DNA of 64,000 nt from Ditylenchus dipsaci (Eukaryota; Nematoda; Chromadorea; Rhabditida; Anguinidae). The stretch spans positions 20,441 through 84,440 of the forward strand of contig SADC01000575.1 of the NCBI GenBank assembly GCA_004194705.1, in the 5' to 3' direction. Positions 54,501 to 63,090 of this stretch are shown piece by piece. The notes under the pieces are model-generated. The model did no database searches. It was not told the DNA's origin and worked only from the letters and a program-made list of their open reading frames with translations. Made by a program: the position numbers and the translations under genes. Every line of letters begins with the position of its first letter. Within the stretch, counting starts at the first letter, position 1.

Positions 54501-57500
54501 ACCATGTCTGCAATATTTGCTGAATAACCCTAAAATTTCCGGAATCCTTGACTTTTTTGAAAACTTTTGGAGTTATTCAGCAAATATTGCAGACATGCTA
54601 ATTTACAACCTTATACGCAAAAACAGCTCTTTTCTCTGGCATAAATTTGAGTATAGTCGAGTGTCTATTTAACGATCACTCTCGATTTAACGATCACCTG
54701 GATCGGTCCCTTCAATAATAAATTCCGTCAAATTACCCCTCGATTCAACGATCACTCTCGATTTAACGATCACCTGGGTCGGTCCCAGGGTGATCGTTAA
54801 ATCGAGACTCGACTGTATAATTTTGTAAATGAGAATATCCACAAAATTAGTAAGAAAAACCATATGTTGCAAACTAATTAATTAAAAATGTAACGTTTTC
54901 GGCTATAACGATTTTTGGCGGAAACAATTTGGGACGAAACAGAAGAGAGCCCTTTTGCCAAATGTAATTCGCCAGCACAAATCCAAATCTATAAAACCAC
55001 AATGGACAAGGATGTCGATCTCGACAAAAAAAATCAGAAAAAGTGACAAATGTGGCGCGACAAAAATGACAAGAAGGGACAAATACGGAGTCTCCAATTT
55101 TTCGCTTAGCAAAATCTCAATATTTACGATGTTCACTTGAAGATACAGGACCCCAAATTTCGAGGAAATTTTCAGATTAAGCAAACAAAGAGCAAAACTT
55201 GGTTTTAACTTATTAACACTTTAACACCTGACTTCTTATGGCAATACAGGGTGTTTCAATAATTTCGCCCACTTTTAATTCGACATAACTTTTTTTATAA
55301 GTCTTTTTTTGAATTTCTGCCAACGCAGTTCGAGTCAGAATCGAAAAGCAATTTTTTTGGTATATAAAGTCAAAAACACGATTTTATAAAGGGCTTATAA
55401 AAAAGTTATGTCGATTTAAAAGTAGACGAAATTCTTGAAACACCCTGTATATCCACAAAATGGGACTCAAAAATGAAATACAAGAAAAAGAAAAAAATTG
55501 TTGGTAATTTCTTAATTTAGCCAGATCTTTAAATCCTACAATAAAATTTATTGAATAAATAGATCAATTAGTTTTAATAAGGCTTAAGCTAAAACAGCCC
55601 ACAAAAATACGTGAAAAAACCATTTTCAGTATTGGGGTCTGGACGCAAATGAAGTAGAGCCTTGCTGTTGGATGGTAAAAATAGATTATCTTCAAACATT
55701 TGATCTACTGACGCTGTTTGACTTTACAGACCTATACTCAACACAGAGACACACAAGAAGTACTTGCTACCCTCGAGAAGTTAGACATTGACGATGAGGC
55801 ACTCAAAAACGAGGTTGTTCCTATTATCTTATATGCCTTATCTGTAAGCCTTGGTTTGCAGGAAGAGTTGTACAAACGATTCGGCTGGGAGGACGACTAC
55901 CATAACCAAAGCCTAAGTGCATGGCAGAAGCTGAAGCAAAGGTTTGGCGTCTGTTTGACGAGCCAAGTTCTTCTCAAGGAGCTAAGGTGGCAAATGCTCA
56001 ACTTCACTTTCATATTCCTTTAAAAAATAATTTAGGTGGTAGCAGTCATATCAGTATTCTTCCTTATCGCTGCCATACTAGTCTTCTGCCTCAAAACACA
56101 TCCTGATCTCAGGGTAATTTCGTGTTGCTTGGTCTTTGAGCCGGTGAAATATCGATTAGCGACCATTTTGATTAGCGACCCTTGATTAGCGATCTTTTTC
56201 AAAAAATCAGGTCTTGTTTATTTGGATCTGGTGAAATTCACCCACAATAACTTCAACCGCGGTAAACTCATCCTCCACTAATTTACCCTACCACTCAAGA
56301 AAAATTCACCCGACAAAATTTTCATACCATTCTTATTGTCTTGTAAAGAACTTTTTACAAAATGATGCTCTATAATCCAACTTCAGTTCTAATAAATCAA
56401 ACTAGGGCTGCTGAATAGTTAACTCTTTCGAGAATATTCTCGAATTTTTAGGAAAAAATACACTTCTTAAAAATCAAAAAATACACTTTGCCCCTTTGTA
56501 AAGGATTCTGCGCGCATATTCTCGAAAATATTCTCCAAAAAGATTCTGCTCGCTAAATTCAGCAACCCTAGCTCAAACCAAGTGGCCCTAGTTGACAAAA
56601 CTATGTTGAACACTTCATTTTTTGCGGGTGGGGGTTCTATTAGATGTGGCCTTTTGCGAATAATTTCTTGTATAAAATGTACTTTCAGAACATTGCAAAA
56701 AATCATACCTTCTTCTTTTTTTGCTAGTTTATGTTATTTAGGTACCTGAAATAGAGGAAATAATGGTGTTGAACAGTTCTGTGCATGAGGACTCTGATGG
56801 TGTGACCAGCCATCATCATCTGCATTCCCATCACAACAACAAAGCTGGCAATAGAGTACCGGTGACGCCTACACCAGCAGTCTCTGCCACACCCCACCTG
56901 CTGCATTCGCCAGACTGCCTTTCTTCAAGTACCGCACAGAAGCTATTGGCATCGACAAGATCAAGTCCAAGCCACACCCAGCTTCATGGTCACTTCTTTT
57001 TCATATATTTTTTTTATAAATTGTACTATAAAAATAGTTTTAGGTAATCGAGACAATTTGTAATGTATGGTTTACTGTCGAAATATTTATTCGGTTTGCT
57101 TTCCAGCTTTTATTGCAGTTTTTAAAAAATTTTGCAGCTTTATCACATGTCCCTCAAAGATTAAATACTTTAAAGCACCGGTTAATATAATTGGCAAGTT
57201 TCATATTATACTTTGAATTGAATAAAATAGGTGAAAAAGATCAGTTGTCTATCTTTGTTCTAGTGGTTAAAAAAATTAAATCAGTTGCAAAAATTGACAA
57301 AACACTAAAAATAGCTTGTTTATAAGCAAATTGGACGCTACTGTCAAATAATACTGTCAAATAACAAAAGAATAATTAACTAAAATAAGAGGTTTTGACT
57401 ATTTTTAAGAAAAATGGTCATTTTATCCAGTGTTTATTGTCATTTTTAAAGGACCATGGTCACGCGTTCTAAATTGTCCCCCGCCAATTTTAAAAATTTC

Positions 57501-59409
57501 ACCTAATAATTGAACTTCTGTACGGATTTTTCAACTTGGTTTCTAACAAAACCAGGTCTAGATATTAATTTTAGGTATGGTTTTGTTAGAGACCAAGCTA
57601 AAAAATCCGCACATAAGTTTAATGATTGGATTTTTTTGATTGGCAGGGTACAATTTTTAAACTTGACTACCTAATAATGTTACAACCCGCTATGCCTACA
57701 TGGAATAAGAAAATCTTATAAGGGACTTTTAACTCCTCTACAACACTACCTTTCAGACATAATCGCCACCCTAACCTTCTACATAGACCTATTCCTAACC
57801 ACCTCCTTTGGAGCAGCTGCTGATTTGGAGTTTTTCTCTATTATTAGGTAAATGACCATGCAATTCTGGTTTAATTAACTGCTGCATCATTAGGATCATG
57901 CGGCTCTTCAAACTGACCCAACACTCACAGGGCTTGAAGATTTTGATGCATACCTTCATGTTGGCTCCATATCCCCACTTTTGCCAACACTAATGTTCCA
58001 CAATTTCAGAGCAAGTGCCAAAGAACTTATGTTATTAGTATTTTTCTTGTTACTTGGAATTGTCATCTTCGCGTCACTTATATATTATGCAGAAAGGGTG
58101 GAGGAAAATCCGGACAACCAGTTTCATAGTGTAAAATTAATTACTTTAAGCAGAATTTTTTAGTTTAGCTATTTTGGTTCAGATACCTCTGGGTTTGTGG
58201 TATGCGATTGTGACCATGACAACAATAGGTGAGGGCAATTATTGTTGAGAAATCAAGAAAATATTTGGTTTAAGAGTTATAAATGCGCGCACAGACTTAC
58301 CTGTGAAACTATTCCGAACAAGACTGATGATCAAAAATGCATTTAGAGAGTCTTTTTGCCAGCTCCAACAAGAAAAATGTGATAAAACTACCCCAGAATG
58401 ACCCTAAAATACCGTAAAAAGATTATCTAGCCCTAATGATTTTTTTGACAAAAATCAATTTTTTTATTTAGAAAATGTTTAAAAATGTTTTTTTATCGTG
58501 TTGAGCAGAAAAAATGAGTTCAGGAGGTAATTTGGGTCACTTTTCCAAAAATCCGAGTATGGGGGACTAAAGAAGTACTAAAAGTGGAACCATTGAAGGT
58601 CAGGGAAGTTAAGAAAACGCAAGAAACAGCAATGTAAAATATCGAGCCTGGGCTAAAAGATAGGTCCTCAAAATAGGTGCTGCCGCTCTAATAGAACACG
58701 CTGCTCTATTAAAAATTTTAAATGTCAGCACTAAAGCTAAGGCTAATCTTTATTGCTAACGGGTTGAAGTCAAATTCTTAATATCTGTCTAAGCCGATAT
58801 AAGAAAGTTGTAAAATAAAATAATGTTATGAAAAAACAGATGAGTATTTTAGGTTACGGAGACATGACACCTCATACGTTTGTTATACCCCTATCAGATA
58901 TATTGCAGCAAACAAAAATGAATTTAGATATCTGGGAAAAATTATTGGCTCAATTTGCGCCCTTGCCGGTGTACTCACAATTGCCTTACCTGTTCCGGTC
59001 ATAGTCAGCAATTTTGCAAGTTGGTTAACGGTTTTAATATAAAAATTTTTTAAAAATGTTGTTGATTAGTGTACTACTCCCACACACAAGCTCGCTCCAA
59101 AATGCCCAAAAAGAGGAGAGGTGTTTTGAGTGTAGATCAGGTAGTCACAGGTGCTTCACAAAGCTACGCATGTACACAACTCGATTGATTTAGGTCAAAC
59201 AGCAGCCAAGCATAGTTCAACAAAGACGCCTGATATTAACCAACAAGAATTCCTACACCTACGAGTCCTGCTCCACACCATTACTCAATCATACAGCAGC
59301 AGGAACTGCTGGCGGGGAGCGACATCATGGTTGTGCAGGATCACCAAAAACCATTACTGGAATATCGCACTGGCTTCTTCCTCATCCTCTGCCAATGGTC
59401 CTAGAATAG
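51565..59409 (+). CDS. Shaw/Kv3-type voltage-gated potassium channel, 19 exons
   Basis: Exons: 51565-51595, 52784-52849, 52903-52943, 52991-53106, 55630-55674, 55730-55813, 55862-55986, 56036-56113, 56742-56988, 57044-57093, 57138-57193, 57757-57847, 57894-57959, 58010-58130, 58183-58228, 58853-58877, 58928-59019, 59070-59140, 59194-59409. T1 tetramerisation domain: [49 protein letters not shown]1 [20 protein letters not shown]2 [11 protein letters not shown]3 [14 protein letters not shown]4 [16 protein letters not shown]5 [20 protein letters not shown]; pore [15 protein letters not shown]6 [15 protein letters not shown]; then [17 protein letters not shown]. It forms tetrameric delayed-rectifier K+ channels in the plasma membrane. 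Intron 11 is GC-AG. Single bases are missing at 52821-52827 (A run), 55943-55945 (T), about 56892 (C) and 56983 (T); intron phases demand each. A candidate AATAAA is at 59483. The C-terminal exon is tentative. Confidence 0.93.
52072..52461. mobile_element. TAGGGTTGGG-ended foldback in Kv intron 1
   Basis: TAGGGTTGGGATAATCACC at left; ATTCCCATCACCCAACCCTA at right. Arms contain GAATATTCCCGGGAAAATC and TTTTCCGAGAATATTCCC. No convincing flanking duplication. It lies in the 1.2-kb first intron of the channel gene. Confidence 0.65.
53770..54213 (+). tRNA. tRNA-Cys(GCA) gene split by an inverted-repeat insertion
   Basis: The 5' part (53770-53824) has acceptor GGGGGCA, A-box region TAGCTTAGTGGTAGAGC, anticodon stem ATCGC and loop start CTGCAG (anticodon GCA). 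The 3' part (54178-54213) has AGCGATAGG, T arm CTCGGTTCGAATCCGGG and acceptor TGCCCCC plus T. The halves pair only if 53825-54177 is removed. AGCGATAGGC is present at both junctions (53815-53824, 54178-54187) as an insertion duplication. After removal, the anticodon arm ATCGC...GCGAT encloses 16 nt rather than 7, consistent with a 9-nt tRNA intron after position 37. As written the gene is interrupted and probably non-functional; T runs in the insertion would stop Pol III. It lies in a Kv channel intron on the same strand. Confidence 0.85.
53825..54177. mobile_element. Foldback MITE inserted in the tRNA-Cys gene
   Basis: Arms of about 160 bp: CCCAAGTGCACCCCCCCC and TTTTTCAAAAAATTACCCAT at left, ATGGGTAATTTTTTGAAAAA and GATTGCACTTGGG at right. 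Inner arms include AGAAAGCAGAATTTGAAAAA / TTTTTTTCAAATTCTGCTTT. The flanking repeat AGCGATAGGC is 10 bp; if the true duplication is the 8-bp TSAGCGAT, hAT-type insertion is possible. No coding capacity. Confidence 0.8.
54313..54951. mobile_element. Foldback element with GGCTCTCTYCTGTTTCGTCC ends, plus nested palindrome
   Basis: GGCTCTCTCCTGTTTCGTCC at 54313 and the complement at 54932-54951 are inverted; flanks ATTTTGCC (54305-54312) and CTTTTGCC (54952-54959) match at 7 of 8 positions. Arms continue through TCGTTATAGCCAAAACGTTA. A TA-bordered palindrome of the CAGTCGA family (54654-54815; GATTTAACGATCAC units) is nested inside. All of this lies in Kv intron 4. Confidence 0.7.
55247..55447. 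mobile_element. Mariner-type MITE, CAGGGTGTTTCAATAATTTC ends
   Basis: CAGGGTGTTTCAATAATTTC after TA and GAAATTCTTGAAACACCCTG before TA, arms of about 65 bp including TTAATTCGACATAACTTTTTT. Classic TA-duplicating MITE in Kv intron 4. Confidence 0.9.
56403..56570. mobile_element. hAT-like MITE, TAGGGCTGCTGAATAG ends
   Basis: TAGGGCTGCTGAATAG at left, CTAAATTCAGCAACCCTA at right; flanks AATCAAAC and GCTCAAAC match at 6 of 8. Arms have GAGAATATTCTCGAA / CTCGAAAATATTCTCC. Lies in Kv intron 8. Confidence 0.65.
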
Positions 59410-59934
59410 GTGACATGCCTACTGCGAAAATGTAGGCTTGCCACAAAGTATCCGAGAAAAGAGCTTTATTTGTAAATATACTAATAAAAAATTTACGTTA
59501 AACCATCAACACAAAAAATAACTAGATTTTGAAATCTAAAATATAAAACAGGGACTTTGACACGGCCTTCTATGAGCAGGCAAAACTACCATGCGCTGTT
59601 TCAATCCAATGTTTTTACGAAATTATGGAATTGCAATACTGTATCTCCTCTAATTTAGCCCCGGGGCTAAATTTTTTGGATCTTATTTAAAGGGGGCTAA
59701 ATTAGACGGGGAGGCTAAATTAGAAGGAGGGGGCTGAATTTTTTGATCCTCCTCCCTCCTGACGAACATCAACAAGTTTATTCGGATTTCATAACATCAT
59801 AAAATGTACAGGGTGGAGCAAATTTTCGCCGGGATTTGTTTTGCTTATATCTTCTTTCATTGATCGTGTCTCGGCGAGATCTTTTTTTCACATGAAAGAG
59901 GACGTTTGAGGCAATAGGATAATACAGTCAAACC

Positions 59935-60349
59935 TCGATAATCCGCCACACCAAAAAGTTCGTTCCCGCCAAGGGTCCGACAGTTTTTTACCCCGATTTC
60001 TGAACATTTTTGCTAGTTCTGTTTTAACAGTCTGGTCGCAAATATCGCAAGGATTCCGATTTTGCCGATTGTTTTTCATAATTATAAAAAAATTTCTATA
60101 AAAGAGCAAAACCTCGATAAACCGCCACCCTATTTAAAAAAAGGGTGTCGGTTTATTGAGGTTTTGCTATTTTAGAGGGAAATTTTTCATAATTCTGAAA
60201 AACGATCGGCAGAATCGGAATCCTCACGATATTTGCAACCGGACTGTCAAAACAGAACTACCAAAAATGTTCAGAAATCGGGGTAAAAAAGTGTCGGACC
60301 CTAGGCGGGAACGAACTTTTTGGTGTGGCGGATTATCGAGGTTTGACTG
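59935..60349. mobile_element. TA-flanked palindrome, CAGTCAAACCTCGATAATCC ends
   Basis: Exact inverted ends with TA on both sides (59933-59934, 60350-60351). The arms carry the conserved block GTTCCCGCCAAGGGTCCGAC, AGTTCTGTTTTAACAGTC, GCAAGGATTCCGATTTTGCC in both orientations. The same block is present at 18067-18492, 39768-40465 and 61359-61773. Confidence 0.9.
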
Positions 60350-60772
60350 TACCTCATTTGCCATTTGTTAGCTTTGTTAACGTGCTTTGCTTACGTGTTA
60401 TAATTTTGCTTGATTTCATTCCGTGCCATTTTTTTATGTGGGTGGATGAAAAACCAAGTTTACCAAGATAACTAGCCGATCTCAATAAACTGAAGCAAAT
60501 AATTTTCCGAGGATTTTCCCCTAAAATTTCCCTAAAAATGGTACAGCGAGCAATTAACAGCTACGGTCGGCTACTCCAACTATGCCTTAATCTCCAAGGA
60601 GGAAGAATTTATGAAGACTTTTGCAATATTAAACGAGATTTGTTGTTTTTCATTGTCAAAATTTGTTTTTCTTTTTCTTGATTTTTTTCAAATGCTATTA
60701 TGCATGTTTGATGTCATTCGATTGCCCGGAGTGTCCTCTTTCAAATAAAAAAAGATCTCGCCTAGACACGAT

Positions 60773-61271
60773 CAGTGATTTCAAAACTCACCCTCATCCT
60801 CAACCTCACCTCAACCTGAGCCTCATCCTCAACTCAACCGTAAACTCAACCTCATCCTCAGCCTCAACCGAAAAAAAATTAAACTCAACCTCATCCTCAA
60901 CTCAACCTAAACTCAACCTCAACTCAACCTCAACTCAACCTCAACTCAACTCAACTCAACCTTAACTTAACTTAACCATAAATGAACATTTCTTTAAAAT
61001 TAACGACCCTATTTTATGTGCTTTTTGGAATTCTATACTTCGGCCACATAAAAGATGTCAAATTCAAGAATTGTAGCATACAAGTCAACCTTCAAGTCAA
61101 CTTGACTCGACTTTTACTTCGCTTGAGGTTGAGTTGAGGTTGAGTTTAGGTTGAGTTGAGGATGAGGTTGAGTTTAATTTTTTTCGGTTGAGGTTGAGGA
61201 TGAGGTTGAGTTGAGGATGAGTTGAGTTTACGAGTTGAGGTTGAGTATGAGGTTGAGTTTTGAAATCACTG
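60773..61271. mobile_element. hAT MITE with CTCAACCTCATCC arms
   Basis: Ends CAGTGATTTCAAAACTCACC and the complement ending TGAGTTTTGAAATCACTG are flanked by a perfect GACACGAT (60765-60772 and 61272-61279). The empty site is confirmed internally: the host mariner's left terminal repeat shows the uninterrupted sequence as ATTGATCGTGTC. Each arm is a long array of CTCAACCTCATCCTCAACC units, opposite in orientation, around a short unique centre (about 60975-61090). Confidence 0.93.
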
Positions 61272-61358
61272 GACACGATCAATGAAAGAAGATATGAGCA
61301 AAAAAATTGGGGTGAAAATTTGCGCCACCCTGTACTAACAATAATGTAAAATTCTGTA

Positions 61359-61773
61359 CAGTCAACTCTCGATATAATGCCACCCCTCAAGTTCGTTCCT
61401 AGGGTCCGACACTTATTTTAACTCTATTATTGAAACATTTTGCTGAACCTGATTCGGCAGTCTTATCAGAAATATCGTACAGATTCCGATTCTGCCAATT
61501 GTTTCTGAAAAAGTTTAAACTTTTGCCAGTAAGACCCGCCCTCTCGATATAACGATTTTTTAAAAGTGGCGGCGTTATATCGAGAGGCGCGGTCTTACTG
61601 GCGAAAGTTTAAACTTTTTCAGAAACGATTGGCAGAATCGGAATCTGTACGATATTTCTGATAAGACTGCCGAATCAGGTTCAGCAAAAGGTTTCAAAAA
61701 TAGAGTTAAAATAAGTGTCGGACCCTAGGCGGGAAGGAACTTAAGGGGGTGGCGTTATATCGAGAGTTGACTT
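61359..61773. mobile_element. TA-flanked palindrome, CAGTCAACTCTCGATATAAT ends
   Basis: CAGTCAACTCTCGATATAAT after TA; the right end GATATCGAGAGTTGACT-like sequence then TTTA. Arms share the GTTCGTTCCTAGGGTCCGAC block and AAACTTTTGCCAGTAAGACC with its complement. Confidence 0.85.
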
Positions 61774-62613
61774 TATTTGGAATGTTAATATTCCTGTCAT
61801 ATATAGGGCTAGATAAATCAATCCAGTAAGTTGGATCAATACACTTGGACAAATCCATCCAATTGCACTGATTCAGCCAGCTAAACCAATACAGTCAGAA
61901 AGATTCAGCCAACTAAACTAATTCAACTGTAAAACTGATCCAACACAACCGCTCACCACAGCACAAACCTGAGAATGAATTAAATGACCGACTCCACTGC
62001 TTATATACCCCAAATGACTACAAAAATATTTTTTCGGTGTAGGGGGGGGCGGCGGTCTAAGTTAGAGGCGGGGCTAAATTTTTTGGATCCTCTCTTTAGG
62101 GGGGCTAAATTAGAGGGGAGGCTAAATAAGAGCGGGGGGCTAAATTACAGGAAATACGGTAGTTAATATTTTTATGACAATATTAATAAACCGGTCATTT
62201 TCAAAAAAGATAACAATTTTCAAATTTAAAAATAATTAATGAGGATTTTCAATGTTAAATAATAAAACTGCGGCCTTATCCAAAATAGTCTGCAAAATTT
62301 TGGACCAGACTTTTCAAATTTTTGATTGATAAATTCGAAAATTCAGTCAAAAAAATCGGCGGACACAGTGAATGAACACATTTTAGGGTGCAAGTTATGG
62401 GGAGATTGATGCATTACAGAATTTTAGTCTATTTCATTCGGCTTACATAACAACAATAACTTTTTTGTTTTGATTTTACCACTATTGTACATAAATAAGG
62501 CCGCCAAGGCGCTAGTAGTAATTTAAATTAAATGCTAGCTGACTTGATTTTCTTGACAGTATGTGTCTGAACCATAATGATTCTGCAAACTTACTTGACG
62601 TAAACAAATCTAG

Positions 62614-62811
62614 GTTCATTCTGAGGAAGCGATTGTAATGAGTAGACGTTTGGCATTAGAAGAAGGCCTTTTGTGTGGTACCATTATTGATGATTTTTTC
62701 AAAAAGCTGTATTAATTTGAAAAAACACAGCAATTTCGGGTGGAGCAAATGCATGTGCCGCAATGAAGGTGGCCAACTTGCCAGGAATGGAGGGTAAACT
62801 AGTTGTTACAG
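62614..62811 (+). pseudogene. Two exons of a cysteine synthase/CBS-type PLP enzyme
   Basis: Exons 62614-62677 (acceptor CTAG, donor GTACCA) and 62731-62811 (acceptor ACACAG, donor GTAGAA) join in phase across a 53-nt intron. The product reads VHSEEAIVMSRRLALEEGLL, then CAISGGANACAAMKVANLPG and MEGKLVVT. This matches the C-terminal third of O-acetylserine sulfhydrylase / cystathionine beta-synthase enzymes (family pattern EEGxxxGISSGA). These make cysteine or cystathionine using pyridoxal phosphate. The upstream catalytic exons are not found before it within 3 kb of repeats, and an LTR element begins about 110 bp after it. It may be a fragment, or a gene whose other exons lie beyond large insertions; the conserved splice phases leave it possibly functional. 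Confidence 0.75.
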
Positions 62812-62919
62812 GTAGAAGAGGTGGCCCACAAAATGCGCAGCCTGTTAACTTTTCAAGTGACATTTTCTCCTGCGTTTACGTAGATTGATGAACCATTTTA
62901 AGGGTAATATATCGATTAG

Positions 62920-63078
62920 TGTTGTGTGGAAAGATTATTCGTAATTATTATTGTCTTGACACGACATCGAGTCTTCTGTTGACTCGTGTCACTCTGTTAT
63001 CTATTATTATCATTCGTTCGTCCGTTATAAATTATCTTGTTGGTTCGCTCTGCTCTCTCTGCTCTCAAGAACACAACA
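62920..63078 (+). mobile_element. 5' LTR of a Ty3/gypsy-type retrotransposon
   Basis: A 159-bp terminal repeat candidate begins TGTTGTG and ends CACAACA, an inverted TG...CA border. It is followed by ATTGGCGCAGTCAAATGG, a primer-binding site beginning TGGCGCAGTC as in gypsy-group elements thought to use a tRNA-Ser primer. The second LTR would be beyond the window, so the length is set only by the borders. Confidence 0.7.
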
Positions 63079-63090
63079 ATTGGCGCAGTC

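Larger units (their letters stand above)
59809..61332 (+). mobile_element. Deleted mariner-like transposon hosting two later insertions
   Basis: CAGGGTGGAGCAAATTTTCG at left and the complement of CAGGGTGGCGCAAATTTTCA at right, flanked by TA on both sides. The terminal inverted repeat continues through TCTTCTTTCATTGATCGTGTC. A C-terminal transposase remnant (VQRAINSYGRLLQLCLNLQG) begins at ATG 60538. The central DDE region is missing. Confidence 0.85.
59639..62159. mobile_element. Composite: CCGTATTT-family element with mariner, hAT MITE and palindromes nested inside
   Basis: The outer ends (CTGTATCTCCTCTAATTTAG after TA; GGGGGCTAAATTACAGGAAA then TACGG before TA) have arms of GGGGGCTAAATTAGAGG units (59655-59750 and 62035-62150). 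Inside lie a deleted mariner copy 59809-61332 and a palindrome 61359-61773. The mariner in turn holds the palindrome 59935-60349 and the hAT MITE 60773-61271. Confidence 0.75.
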
